Source: Spirochaetota bacterium
Lineage (GTDB): Bacteria > Spirochaetota > UBA4802 > UB4802
DNA: 55,936 bases
Assembly: GCA_029907515.1 (NCBI GenBank)
Contig: JARYLT010000009.1
Span: 1 to 55,936, forward strand
Reading direction: 5' to 3'
Shown here in pieces: positions 17,898 to 27,072 of this stretch. Position 1 is the first letter of the stretch; every line of letters begins with the position of its first letter. The position numbers and the translations under genes are program-made. The notes beneath the pieces are model-generated. The model did not search any database, was not told the DNA's origin, and was given only the letters and a program-made list of their open reading frames with translations.

Positions 17898-18246
17898 TGG
17901 GAACCTCCATAATTTCATAAGTGTATAATTTATTTGTTAAACAAATTAATAATAATGTACTAAAAAAACAAATGATTATTTTTTCTTTTAATACAAAGTA
18001 TTAGGAAACTACTTTTGTTTAAAATATATTAGGTTTATGATATTGATAATTTTGAAATAAAGTGAACAGTGCCAGAGCATGAGATTGTCACGTAAAAGGG
18101 GTCAGAGCACATATAAAATTTCTGCAAAAAAAATTTTTGAAAATTTTTGTTGACAAAACAGTAGTAAAATAATCAATATCAGAAATATCAGAAAATACAG
18201 TATATTCAGATAAAACACTATATTATGATTAATTAAGGATAAAAAT
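17898..18246. other. Divergent intergenic region
   Basis: This AT-rich stretch separates two divergent genes. TTGACA at 18150-18155 could be a -35 box for the arsM operon, but its -10 (TCAATA, 17 bp on) is weak. Two tandem ATATCAGA-like words follow at about 18176-18193 and might bind a regulator. Nothing else is seen. Confidence 0.35.
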
Positions 18247-18495
18247 ATGCACAATAATAACTGTTGCAATTCTTCGTGTTCAATCGAAGCAGTTGTTTCA
18301 GTAGATGAACGTGGGCAATTAGTATTGCCAAAAGATCTCAGGGAAAAGTATGGGATAAAAGCAGGAGACAAGTTTGTCGTTTTAACTCTTAATAGCACTG
18401 AGTCGTTATGTTGTATTGCTTTTGTAAAGGCCGATTCATTAAATTCAGTTGTTTTTGAGCAGATAGCTCCAGTATTCAGCAATTTAGGGAAATGA
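18247..18495 (+). CDS. AbrB/MazE-fold protein, HgcC (HgcAB-associated)-like
   Basis: The 82-residue protein starts with a cysteine-rich segment (CCNSSCS) and then the swapped-hairpin AbrB/SpoVT motif VVSVDERGQLVLPKDLREKYGIKAGDKFVVL. A second cysteine pair (LCCIAF) follows. To my knowledge small proteins with this layout are annotated HgcAB-associated (HgcC) and often stand next to arsenite methyltransferase genes, as here. Its stop overlaps the start of arsM by 4 bp (ATGA), so translation is coupled. A metal- or arsenic-responsive role is inferred from the cysteines and the partner. No hgcA or hgcB is present in this window. Confidence 0.75.
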   Translation: MHNNNCCNSSCSIEAVVSVDERGQLVLPKDLREKYGIKAGDKFVVLTLNSTESLCCIAFVKADSLNSVVFEQIAPVFSNLGK

Positions 18496-19286
18496 GTATG
18501 GATACTAATACAAAAATTAAAAAAATCGTGCAAAAAAATTATGGCACAATAGCCCTTTCAAAAACTTCATGTTGTTCTGCTGGTTGTTGCAACCCCGGAG
18601 ATGTTGCTTCCAAAATTGGCTATTCAGCTAATGAAATGAATGAACTTGATTCAGCAAATTTAGGGTTGGGATGTGGCAATCCCAATGCAATAGCTTCTTT
18701 GAAACAGGGGGAGATAGTTCTTGATTTAGGAAGCGGTGCAGGCATAGACTGTTTTCTTGCAGCAAAAAAGGTAGGGCAACATGGCAAGGTTATTGGTGTC
18801 GATATGACGCCTGAAATGATAGCACTTGCAAAAGAAAATGCAAAAAGACTACGTGTTAATAATGTTGAATTTATACTGGGTGATATTGAACATTTACCTG
18901 TTGATGACAATTCAGTTGATGTGATAATTTCAAATTGTGTTATAAATTTAGCACCTGATAAAGAACGGGTATTCAAAGAAGCTTACCGGGTATTGAAACG
19001 TGGTGGTAGAATGGCTATATCCGACATTGTGCTTGAGGGAACCTTACCGCCACATATTAAAGAATCTATTGATGCGTATGTAAGTTGTATAGCAGGGGCA
19101 ATTAAAAAAAGTGAGTATATTGCGTTGTTGCATAAAGCGGGTTTTTCAAATGTTGAAATTGTAAAAGAATATGGTTATGGCAATTTATTTGCAAGTAATG
19201 AATATAACAATGATGGCACATCATATGATGGTCAAGAACAATATAAGGAGATAGTAAAAAGTATTAGTCTGGTTGCCTGGAAATAA
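18492..19286 (+). CDS. arsM: Arsenite methyltransferase
   Basis: ArsM methylates As(III) with S-adenosylmethionine in the cytoplasm. The SAM motif LDLGSGAGIDCFLAA is followed by GVDMTPEMIALAKENA. The cysteines needed for arsenic binding are at the right places: GCGNP before the SAM site, SNCVINL in the middle and YVSCIAGA later. An extra N-terminal cysteine cluster (SCCSAGCC) is typical of anaerobe ArsM proteins. The 264 residues match the family. It is translationally coupled to the HgcC-like gene. No arsR or efflux gene is nearby. Confidence 0.92.
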   Translation: MSMDTNTKIKKIVQKNYGTIALSKTSCCSAGCCNPGDVASKIGYSANEMNELDSANLGLGCGNPNAIASLKQGEIVLDLGSGAGIDCFLAAKKVGQHGKVIGVDMTPEMIALAKENAKRLRVNNVEFILGDIEHLPVDDNSVDVIISNCVINLAPDKERVFKEAYRVLKRGGRMAISDIVLEGTLPPHIKESIDAYVSCIAGAIKKSEYIALLHKAGFSNVEIVKEYGYGNLFASNEYNNDGTSYDGQEQYKEIVKSISLVAWK

Positions 19287-19841
19287 ATAATTTATTTTCC
19301 TTGATTTTTGCTTGCCACTATAGTTTTGTATTAACAATATTCACATATCGGTCACCTCGATATACGTGCTTTGCATGCACTTGGTGATCTATTTTCACAA
19401 TAAGGTCCTCGAGTGCTTGGAGCTAAGCAAGGCATATATCGAGACAACGAGGATTTTCATTCTGACCCCGATATAATTGGGGGAAGAATCTCAGTTATAA
19501 AGTAATAAAACGGCAAGATCCTTCCCGATTACATCGGGATTGCATCGGGACTTAAAGCTGGGACTCCTCAGGATGACAGTGAGGGTATTACGTTGTGACT
19601 TGTAATAACGTTGATTGCACGTTACAGCAAGCAATGTGTGATAGTCTCAAGTATATAAATGGGATTGCCATGTCCCAACTTCATCGGGACCCGCAAAGAC
19701 AGTGTGTGAAATGGCGAGATTCTTCATCACGATTTCATTGGGACTCAGAATCTAATAATTTATGTAAATTTCTATGTTTGATATAGCATGTAATTCTTTA
19801 TTATTCAGATATATATCAATAATATAAAAAGGTATTCGCCA
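19287..19841. repeat. Gene-free stretch with decayed dispersed repeats
   Basis: No gene is seen. Variants of ATCGGGA or ATTGGGACT recur at about 19532, 19544, 19683 and 19736. The hairpins CCCGAT-TAC-ATCGGG (19524-19538) and CCTCGATATACG...GCATATATCGAG (about 19355-19443) are present. The phrase GGACTCCTCAGGATGACA is typical of degenerate intergenic repeats found widely in bacterial genomes. A short open frame at 19595-19786 has no RBS and is set aside. Confidence 0.55.
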
Positions 19842-21215
19842 ATGAAAGAAGGTTATGTAGTCCCCACTATTGAAAAGATTGCATATGGGTTAGGTGATTT
19901 AGCAATTAATATTGCCTATACCACAATAGGTTTTTACTTTTTATTTTTTTTAGTCAATGTTGCAGGCTTACCTGCGCAGTGGGCTGGCATTATCTTTTTT
20001 ATTGCTCGTGCATGGGATGCCATAACGGATCCGCTCATGGGTATGATTTCTGACAGGACTAAATCTAAATACGGAAGGCGAAGGGTTTATTTTCTGTTTG
20101 GTTGCATTCCTTTTGGTCTTATGTTCATGTTAATATGGCTGGTTCCCTCTCATGATCATTATATACTGTTGGGTTATTACGCAGCAATCACCATACTGTT
20201 TAATACTGCTTTTACTGTAGTGGCAGTTCCCTACAATGCTCTGATGCCGGAGCTATCGCAAAACTACGATGAGCGGACAAGCATATCAGGCTTTAGAATG
20301 TCACTTTCATTTGTTGGGAATCTGATAGCAGCAGTTGGTGTTTCGGTAATTGTAGATGTAATCTTTAAAGGTAAAGAACACTATATTACAAGCTATCCTG
20401 TTATGGGTGTTATCTTTGGCATCATAATTATAGTATTGATTTTCATAACATTTGTGGGAACTAAAGAACGAGTTCAGTCTGAAGCGGTCATACATGATGG
20501 TCTTTTGAAAACGTTTAAAGCTGTTCTAAGTTTGCATGAATTCAGGATTATTTTAGGAATGTTTTTATTTAATATGATTGGATTTGATCTGATTCAGGCG
20601 CTATTCATTTTTTTCCTCAAAGATGTTGTTCTTATTGAAGAAGACATGACTTTTGTTGTTATGGGTATACCTCTCATTGTAGCGGTACTATCAGCACCAT
20701 TGTGGATTTATATTTCAGACAAACTTGACAAACGCAGAGCCTATATGGTTGCTGCTATATATTTTACGCTATCGCTTTTGTTATGTTTGATAGCTCCAGT
20801 ACATAATTTGCAGTTTGTAATAATCATTGGTGTACTTGCAGGGGTTGGCATATCAGCATCACAGATAATCCCATTTTCCATGATACCTGATGTTATTGAA
20901 TATGATGAATATAAAAACGGTGTGCGACGTGAAGGTGCTTTCTATGGCATTACAACGTTTTTATATAAGGTTGCTTCAGCATCAGCTATTGCACTGGCAT
21001 CAGCTTTTCTGGCTTTTTTTGGATATATTGAAAACAGTGCCACAGCACAGCCACAATCTGCAGTTTCAGCAATACGATATATGATGGCATTTGCGCCAGG
21101 TTTGTGCTTTTTGATTTCGGTGTATTTTGTTTCAATATTACCCATTACACGGGAAGGGTTTGATGAAATAAAAAGAATATTAAATGAAAGAAAAAGCATT
21201 GCTAATAATGGTTAA
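19842..21215 (+). CDS. MFS transporter, GPH (glycoside-pentoside-hexuronide):cation symporter
   Basis: This 457-residue inner-membrane protein has about 12 hydrophobic segments. The GPH hallmark DPLMGMISDRTKSKYGRRR follows the second helix (near residues 66-84). IPFSMIPDVIEYDEYKNGVRREG in the second half is another family signature. It probably imports a sugar or glycoside with sodium or protons, but the substrate cannot be named. AAAAGGTATTCGCC precedes the start. It stands alone between a repeat-rich gap and a lipoprotein gene. Confidence 0.88.
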   Translation: MKEGYVVPTIEKIAYGLGDLAINIAYTTIGFYFLFFLVNVAGLPAQWAGIIFFIARAWDAITDPLMGMISDRTKSKYGRRRVYFLFGCIPFGLMFMLIWLVPSHDHYILLGYYAAITILFNTAFTVVAVPYNALMPELSQNYDERTSISGFRMSLSFVGNLIAAVGVSVIVDVIFKGKEHYITSYPVMGVIFGIIIIVLIFITFVGTKERVQSEAVIHDGLLKTFKAVLSLHEFRIILGMFLFNMIGFDLIQALFIFFLKDVVLIEEDMTFVVMGIPLIVAVLSAPLWIYISDKLDKRRAYMVAAIYFTLSLLLCLIAPVHNLQFVIIIGVLAGVGISASQIIPFSMIPDVIEYDEYKNGVRREGAFYGITTFLYKVASASAIALASAFLAFFGYIENSATAQPQSAVSAIRYMMAFAPGLCFLISVYFVSILPITREGFDEIKRILNERKSIANNG

Positions 21216-21323
21216 CAATATTTTATGATATAATTAAAGAATGTGTAATATGCCATTACAATACATGAAGTATACACTATATAGTATTATACAGATATGT
21301 TCTATTCAATCTGGAGCAAACGT

Positions 21324-21854
21324 ATGAGACGAAAATACTTACTATGTATATCAATCATTATATTCAGTGTAATGATACTACCCGGTTGTTCACGGAAGGA
21401 GAAGGGCAGGTTTTACAGTGATGAATATAATTTTTCCATTGTATTCCCAAAACACTGGCAAATACAGCAGCAGGAAATGGGTGCTGTTGTTGTTGCATTG
21501 AGTCCTGAAGAGGGAATGAGTGATGATTTCAGAGAAAATGTTGCAATAACAGTTGAAGAAGTTTCAGGTGATAGTACTCTTGATAAATATTTTGAGCTTT
21601 CACAAAAAAATTTAAAAAGCTATTCAAAAGATTACAGGCTACTGTATAAAAACAACACGTGGCTGGCACGCAAACCTGCAATGATTTTAGGATTTACATA
21701 TACTATGAGTGGGTTAAAATTAAAAGTGTTGCAGTATTATTGCCTCAATAACAATAAAGTGTATGTTATTACATGTACAGCACTGTCTCATACATTTGAC
21801 CGTTATGAAGAAACGTTTTTAAAGATAGTGAGGTCATTCCGTCTTGAAAAGTAG
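21324..21854 (+). CDS. Predicted lipoprotein, PsbP/DcrB-like
   Basis: ATG 21324 is chosen because GGAG lies about 9 bp upstream; an earlier ATG at 21297 lacks an RBS. A basic start (MRRKYLL), a hydrophobic segment and the lipobox ILPGC give a lipid-anchored cysteine near residue 22. The mature part, YNFSIVFPKHWQ then a beta-rich domain ending with FDRYEETFLKIVRSFRL, has the shape of PsbP/DcrB-like domains. It should sit on a membrane facing the periplasm. No function can be inferred. Confidence 0.75.
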   Translation: MRRKYLLCISIIIFSVMILPGCSRKEKGRFYSDEYNFSIVFPKHWQIQQQEMGAVVVALSPEEGMSDDFRENVAITVEEVSGDSTLDKYFELSQKNLKSYSKDYRLLYKNNTWLARKPAMILGFTYTMSGLKLKVLQYYCLNNNKVYVITCTALSHTFDRYEETFLKIVRSFRLEK

Positions 21855-21941
21855 CAATAGTTACATTTTATTTTGTTGTTTTATATGTTTAGTGAAAAGA
21901 TCAATATTGTGAAAAAATATTAATTATATTTAAAGATATTT

Positions 21942-22538
21942 TTAAAAAATTATAGAAGATAGTGGTATAACAATATCTCCAATATCTAAAAAAGCATTAA
22001 TCAGATTGACATGTGAGAAAGAGCTAATATCTTTAACTTTTATATTCTTTTCTATAATTATACCTTCATCAATCAATTTTGCGCGTTTAGTTCCTGGTAA
22101 TAGTGGAGTAGTGGGAGTAAGCAATTGATATCCATCATAAAAAACAACGTTTGCTGATGAGCTATCGGTAACAAAACCATTTTTAATAATTAATATATCG
22201 TCTGCTTTATTACGCTCTTCAAAAAGCTTAGCTATGTGGGATCTATCAGCATATTTAAATGAGTAATCTATAGTATCATCATACACAACCTTTAATGATT
22301 GTATGGATTTTTTTTTGTAAAGTTCATATTCAATACTGGTAATTGCTTCATCATAATGTATTCTAATTTTCCAAATGCCTTTATTAACAGGTTCATGGAT
22401 GGTAATGTAATCAAGTATGTTAATAGCATCCTTGCAGCCAAATAAGTCAAGACGACTTTTATTCATACGCATATTGTGATAATGCACATTTTTGATTGCA
22501 CCATCAACACAGCATATCGATTCAATTAACAGGGACAT
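21942..22538 (-). CDS. pabC: Aminotransferase class IV, probable 4-amino-4-deoxychorismate lyase
   Basis: This PLP enzyme would release pyruvate from aminodeoxychorismate to give p-aminobenzoate for folate. The likely PLP lysine is in YSFKYADRSHIAKL (near residue 94), followed by DDILIIKNGFVTDSSSANVVFYDG and TPLLPGTKRA, all fold IV signatures. At 198 residues it is shorter than E. coli PabC, but fits a compact subgroup. ATG 22538 is preceded by AGAAGG. Its first 17 bp overlap the end of pabB, so translation is probably coupled. The function rests on the pairing with pabB. Confidence 0.82.
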   Translation of the reverse strand: MSLLIESICCVDGAIKNVHYHNMRMNKSRLDLFGCKDAINILDYITIHEPVNKGIWKIRIHYDEAITSIEYELYKKKSIQSLKVVYDDTIDYSFKYADRSHIAKLFEERNKADDILIIKNGFVTDSSSANVVFYDGYQLLTPTTPLLPGTKRAKLIDEGIIIEKNIKVKDISSFSHVNLINAFLDIGDIVIPLSSIIF

Positions 22539-23532
22539 ATACCTTCTCAATCATTTCATTGTATTCAATGGCAGGATTGCTGTAAATGGTAATACCTCCA
22601 CCACTTTTATATACAAATGTATCATTACAGCGTTCAATAAATCTGATCATAACTGCGCTTACGCAATTAACTCCATCATAATATCCAAATACACCAGTAT
22701 AGAATCCTCTTTCATATATTTCAGCTTCCTGAATTATTTCAACTGTTTTTTTCTTTGGAGCACCTGTGACTGAGCCAGCTGGGAGTAAGCTTGCAAAAAT
22801 ATCCCCAAGATGTTTATGATAATCGGGAAATAATGTACCTTTTATTTTTGAACTTGTTTGCAGTAATGTTGTTTTATATGTTTTAACTGTGCTTACATAT
22901 CTAAATTGTTCTACAATAATATTACACGATACTTTAGCTAAATCATTCCTCAGTAAATCAACTACAGTAATATGTTCTGCAAATTCTTTGTCATCATTCA
23001 TTAAACGTTCTTCTGCATTGGGAATACTTGCATCCATGGTTCCTTTCATGGGAAATGTATAGATGAATCCGTTGTGTATTGTTACAAATGGTTCTGGTGA
23101 AAAGACTACAAATTGATCATTAAAAAGCAGTTTATACGGTGCAGTGCTATGAAGAAAAATATCGTAAAGAGAATAATTTGTATCTATTGGTGTTGGAAAT
23201 GTTAGATTAGCTAAATATGAATTGCCATTTTTCAGGTGCGATTGAACGCATCTAAATGATTGTAAATATTTGCTAAATGACACTGGATATTTTTCAAAAT
23301 GAGGAAGAGGTTTTTGATGTTGTGTTGTGTTAAGAAAATTTGAATATCCATCAATTGAAAAAAGAATAGAATCAGGTATGCTTTTAATGAGATGAATAAA
23401 AGGGTTTTTTGCCATATAATCAATAACAAATAAGAAAGGTATATGATGCCTGCCATAATAGTTCATGGGGTCTAATGGATCTTTATCAATAATATAACTG
23501 TCGTACAGTGGCTCAAATAGTTTTGTATTCAT
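22522..23532 (-). CDS. pabB: Aminodeoxychorismate synthase component I
   Basis: PabB forms 4-amino-4-deoxychorismate from chorismate and ammonia. Seen are FPMKGTMDASIPNAEERLMNDDKEFAEHITVVDLLRND (chorismate-binding region), LLPAGSVTGAPKKKTVEII and GFYTGVFGYYDG, all signatures of the chorismate-binding fold. At about 336 residues it lacks the N-terminal extension of longer PabB proteins. No separate glutaminase (PabA) gene is adjacent. The start is uncertain: ATG 23532 and GTG 23538 are both in frame and no clear RBS is visible. Confidence 0.88.
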   Translation of the reverse strand: MNTKLFEPLYDSYIIDKDPLDPMNYYGRHHIPFLFVIDYMAKNPFIHLIKSIPDSILFSIDGYSNFLNTTQHQKPLPHFEKYPVSFSKYLQSFRCVQSHLKNGNSYLANLTFPTPIDTNYSLYDIFLHSTAPYKLLFNDQFVVFSPEPFVTIHNGFIYTFPMKGTMDASIPNAEERLMNDDKEFAEHITVVDLLRNDLAKVSCNIIVEQFRYVSTVKTYKTTLLQTSSKIKGTLFPDYHKHLGDIFASLLPAGSVTGAPKKKTVEIIQEAEIYERGFYTGVFGYYDGVNCVSAVMIRFIERCNDTFVYKSGGGITIYSNPAIEYNEMIEKVYVPVN

Positions 23533-23588
23533 AATCACATCATGTATGAAGAAATAAAATGTTTTATTTTTAATAGTTGGTGTTTTAA

Positions 23589-24410
23589 TTACATATTAGC
23601 GTAACAGTATAAACACCCAAACTTACATGTTTTGTATGTCCCAATGTCAACACTTTTTGCACACAGGCAATTGGTACGCTGGTATATATCTTTTTTAAAA
23701 TGTAAATCTAACCCAAACATAGAATTGATAAGGTTGCCGTCAATACATGCGCCATTTTCTATTCCAAATTCAGTGAGATTACTGCAGCAACTCTGAATCT
23801 GCATGCCACAATCAAACGCTATGTGCGTTATGCAGGTAAAAAACTTGAAAAGTTCATTTTGCCCAAAAACATTCATTGGGTATATTACAATTTCTTTTTC
23901 ATGCAATACTTTTAGCCTGCGTGTAACCTTTTTGTAAGGTTCCATGATGCTGATAATAACTCTTTGTGTGTAGCCCTGTAATTGTTGTGCTATTGCAGCA
24001 AAATTTTTTATGTGAAAATCAAAATCCAATTCTTTAGAAAACACTAGCGGATCATAGCGCCATACTACTTTTTGTGAACCCAGTATCCTGCTTACATCTT
24101 TAAATGCCTGTATTGTGTGCTGTAACTCTGGTGAATGAGGTTCAAGCCATGTAGGGTAGCCTGTAATGGTGTATAAAAAGATGTACCGGTATCCTGAATC
24201 AGTTAACTGGCTTAAATGTTTCAAAAGTGGTACAGGGTATCGCGTCCAGAAGACTATTGCATCAACATCGGTTGGCAGCAACGATACTTCCTTTCTCTGA
24301 TTGGGATTAAATGGATTGGTGACAGAGCAATGACCTTTTTGTATGCAATCAATAAACCACTGTGAATAAAATGCAGGGATGTCAGTTCTTCGGCTTGCAC
24401 TGATTATCAT
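23589..24410 (-). CDS. DUF1848 family protein with C-terminal Cys cluster
   Basis: The N-terminus MIISASRRTDIPAFYSQW and the following NPFNPNQRKEVSLLPTDVDAIVFWT are characteristic of DUF1848. The C-terminus holds CLCAKSVDIGTYKTCKFGCLYCYAN. Its CxxxCxxCYA cluster recalls Fe-S or radical-SAM-type binding, although it lies at the wrong end of the protein for a classical radical SAM enzyme. The family's biochemical role is not known to me. It is followed on the same strand by pabB (57 bp) and preceded by a pseudouridine synthase (21 bp), so it may belong to a loose operon. Confidence 0.82.
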   Translation of the reverse strand: MIISASRRTDIPAFYSQWFIDCIQKGHCSVTNPFNPNQRKEVSLLPTDVDAIVFWTRYPVPLLKHLSQLTDSGYRYIFLYTITGYPTWLEPHSPELQHTIQAFKDVSRILGSQKVVWRYDPLVFSKELDFDFHIKNFAAIAQQLQGYTQRVIISIMEPYKKVTRRLKVLHEKEIVIYPMNVFGQNELFKFFTCITHIAFDCGMQIQSCCSNLTEFGIENGACIDGNLINSMFGLDLHFKKDIYQRTNCLCAKSVDIGTYKTCKFGCLYCYANM

Positions 24411-24431
24411 GGTAACTATCGCCCATATTTT

Positions 24432-25166
24432 TTAAAATGAATAACCTTCATTGATTAAAGCATTTTGAATGACAGTGTTTACATCAATGGTGCTGAAGAT
24501 AGAAGCAATAAGGCTTCCTGGCGTAGAATAAAAGGACATACATTCTTTTGTAACGGGATGAATGAATTGCAGGTACACTGCATGCAGGGCAATTGCAGTG
24601 TTATGCAATAACGGAGTGGCGCCATATTTTGTGTCATTGGCAACTGGCATACCAAGATTTGACATCTGTGCACGTATCTGGTGTTTTTTTCCCGTATACA
24701 GGTGAATCAGTGCCAGTGAATATGATGGTTCAGTATAAATGATTTTATATTTGAGTGACGCATGCAGGGCAGTATGGTTATCATTGGAAATCAGTGTTTT
24801 GTCATGGTGTCGGATGATTGTGTCATGCAGTGTATGCCAGGCGGAATCAGTGCTTTTAGGAGTTTGTACTGCCGCACAGTATACCTTGATAACATCATGG
24901 CTTCTGAATTGAGACGAAAGGCGTGAAGCAGCTTTGGATGTCTTTGCATATACCATGATTCCTGAAACCTGCTTATCAAGGCGGTGAACAAGGCCAAGGA
25001 ATACATTGCCAGGTTTATTATAGGTGGTTTTGATATATTCTTTAAGAATTTCAAGCAACGAATCAGTATCAGTATAATCTTTCTGACTTAACATGCCTGC
25101 AGGTTTTTCTACAACAATGATGTGATTATCTTCGTAAATAATGGAAATATTCTTATAGATTTTCAT
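24432..25166 (-). CDS. RluA-family RNA pseudouridine synthase
   Basis: This enzyme isomerises uridine to pseudouridine in rRNA or tRNA. The catalytic aspartate is in the family motif VHRLDKQVSGIMVYAKT (near residue 65), and KKHQIRAQMSNLGMPVANDTKYG is the second RluA signature. The 244-residue length and absence of an N-terminal S4 domain suggest a short RluA type. The start IYKNISIIYEDNHIIVVEKPAGML is typical. The exact target nucleotide cannot be assigned. No strong RBS is visible. Confidence 0.9.
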   Translation of the reverse strand: MKIYKNISIIYEDNHIIVVEKPAGMLSQKDYTDTDSLLEILKEYIKTTYNKPGNVFLGLVHRLDKQVSGIMVYAKTSKAASRLSSQFRSHDVIKVYCAAVQTPKSTDSAWHTLHDTIIRHHDKTLISNDNHTALHASLKYKIIYTEPSYSLALIHLYTGKKHQIRAQMSNLGMPVANDTKYGATPLLHNTAIALHAVYLQFIHPVTKECMSFYSTPGSLIASIFSTIDVNTVIQNALINEGYSF

Positions 25167-25383
25167 GGTAAAGGTGATATCTTCAAAGTATACTATTCAT
25201 AACGTATATGTACCAAGTATTATAGTGCAATATTGTTATGTCCACTGTAAAATATTTGTTTATGAATACATAATTTTCCGTTACAATAGAATCATAATAG
25301 GGCATATTATACAAAGGTAATTATGTAATTGCCTTTGTGGATGTTTATAAAAAATTTAAAAGCAAATACCGTAAGGAGATCCA

Positions 25384-25938
25384 ATGCAAAAACACGAACA
25401 CAAAGGGAAATCAAGCAGTGCATATATACATGCGCATGAACTTATTGCAAAGCTTCCTATAACAAATGGAATGCATATTCTGGATGCTGGTTGTGGTGAA
25501 GGATATTTTTCAATTGCTCTTTCTGAAAAGTTTCCTGATTCAACAATTTATGCTATGGATTACAATGAACAGGCAATAGATAACCTGAATATCGTAGTAA
25601 AAGAAAAACGGCTTACAAATATGCAGCCAATGCTTGGTGATATAACAAAGGATATCCCTGTTAAAGCTGACGCAGTCATTATGATTAATGTTCTGCACGG
25701 GCTTGTCTACAATAATGAAATTGATGCTGCAATGAAGAATGCAATACATTCTTTGAATGATAAAGGGTTACTGATAATTATTGATTTTTATAAAAGAGAG
25801 GGTATTCCTGGACCATCCATGGATATCAAGTTATCTGTTGACCAGGCTACTGCAACACTGTATCAACGTGGGTTTAAAATTGTAAATATTCTGCAAGCGG
25901 GACAATATCATTATGCTATTGTGGCTACAAAACGCTAA
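25384..25938 (+). CDS. Class I SAM-dependent methyltransferase
   Basis: The SAM-binding motif I ILDAGCGEGYFSIAL lies near residue 34, followed by the acidic ribose-binding segment YAMDYNEQAI and the PVKADAVIMINVLHGL motif. The 184-residue protein is a single Rossmann domain. It resembles UbiE/Methyltransf_25-like proteins, and the substrate is unknown. AAGGAGATCC precedes the ATG. It stands alone between two minus-strand genes. An N-terminal KHEHKGKSS stretch is rich in charge and histidine, but no metal site is evident. Confidence 0.82.
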   Translation: MQKHEHKGKSSSAYIHAHELIAKLPITNGMHILDAGCGEGYFSIALSEKFPDSTIYAMDYNEQAIDNLNIVVKEKRLTNMQPMLGDITKDIPVKADAVIMINVLHGLVYNNEIDAAMKNAIHSLNDKGLLIIIDFYKREGIPGPSMDIKLSVDQATATLYQRGFKIVNILQAGQYHYAIVATKR

Positions 25939-25955
25939 TGGTAAATGCAAACAAG

Positions 25956-26912
25956 TTATTTCTTTATTTTCAAAAATTTAAGAAGCACGTCATTATTATT
26001 GTCTATAAACCTTTCAATATCATTTATTGTTTTTCCTTTAAAAGCTTGATGTTTAACCAGTCTGAAAAAAAGTTTAGTGGTGGTGTTATAAAAAATTAAT
26101 ACAGTATTTTTTTCTGCAAGTATATGTACGCCATTGAGCAATTCATTAATTATTTCTGGTTGCAGGTATAGATTTTGTTTTTTATCAGGGTGGCTGTAAA
26201 GAGTTTTAAGGTTTCCTTTTTTATTTTGTTGTGCGATAGTTACTGAGATAATTGAAAACTGCTGGCATAGATTTCCAACGGGGTCTGGTGTTTGTGGTTT
26301 TATTTCTGTTTTTTCTTCCATTTTGGTGGTGGGTTTGCTGGCTTTCTGTTGAAGTGTGATAATTATAGCAGTGCCAATGATGATAAACATAATGACAATG
26401 AGAAGGTTTTCGAGAGCTAATTTAATAATAAGATTTTTGGGCAATATAAAACTATATGTTGTGACGATTGTATACTGCGGAGCAGTATAAATAAAAAAAT
26501 AATATTTATTATTGCTGTAGTATCGTGTGATTTGTGGAAATGTTGTTGAAGGCAATAGTTTTTTCTGGGAAATATCGGTAATAATTGCATCAAAAAGTTT
26601 TTGATTAATAACTCTATCTTTTTTAGCTGCTATAAGAACACTGTATTCATTATCAGTAATTGCAATCAGTGATAACTGCTGTAAAGATTTAACCTGTTTC
26701 TCCAAGCATTGTGCTAACTCTTTGTCACCTTTGATACCTGCTAAATTTGATTTTTGTAACACTGTATCTACTTGTTTGATAATGGTGCTATTTTCAACAG
26801 TAAGAAATCCTATATAGTGGGGTTCAAACGATGACATCCTGTACTTTGAATACATGATAGTGGAAGCAATACAGATAATACTGATTATAATAATTGCTAA
26901 TGTTTTTTTCAT
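25956..26912 (-). CDS. Hypothetical protein with two membrane segments
   Basis: I do not recognise this 318-residue protein. It has an N-terminal hydrophobic anchor (residues about 4-22) and a second one near residues 165-188 (LALENLLIVIMFIIIGTAII). About 140 residues therefore probably face the periplasm and the last 130 the cytoplasm. The C-terminal part (LLNGVHILAEKNTVLIFYNTTTKLF) looks like a compact alpha/beta domain. A sensory or signal-transducing shape is possible but not shown. The RBS is weak. It contains an exact copy of the dispersed 13-mer GCGATAGTTACTG at 26233-26245. Confidence 0.65.
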   Translation of the reverse strand: MKKTLAIIIISIICIASTIMYSKYRMSSFEPHYIGFLTVENSTIIKQVDTVLQKSNLAGIKGDKELAQCLEKQVKSLQQLSLIAITDNEYSVLIAAKKDRVINQKLFDAIITDISQKKLLPSTTFPQITRYYSNNKYYFFIYTAPQYTIVTTYSFILPKNLIIKLALENLLIVIMFIIIGTAIIITLQQKASKPTTKMEEKTEIKPQTPDPVGNLCQQFSIISVTIAQQNKKGNLKTLYSHPDKKQNLYLQPEIINELLNGVHILAEKNTVLIFYNTTTKLFFRLVKHQAFKGKTINDIERFIDNNNDVLLKFLKIKK

Positions 26913-27027
26913 GGTTTTTAGTTTTTTAATCCGTCAAAAATGGTTACTATCTGATTATATACGTATTTAGTATCGGAGTATACAATTAATTCCTGAATGA
27001 AAATCATTGAACAATTTATGCAATAAT

Positions 27028-27066
27028 GTTCACTTCCCAGCAGTCTGAGATAGCCGGGAAGTGAAC
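27028..27066 (-). terminator. Strong hairpin downstream of a minus-strand gene
   Basis: GTTCACTTCCC and GGGAAGTGAAC pair perfectly over 11 bp with a 17-nt loop, just after the stop codon at 27073. No T-run follows on the minus strand, so it may be a pause or stabilising hairpin rather than a standard terminator. Confidence 0.55.
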
Positions 27067-27072
27067 GCATTG

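Noticed and set aside
19595-19786. 63-residue open frame after arsM
   Set aside because: It is made of decayed intergenic repeats and has no start signal.
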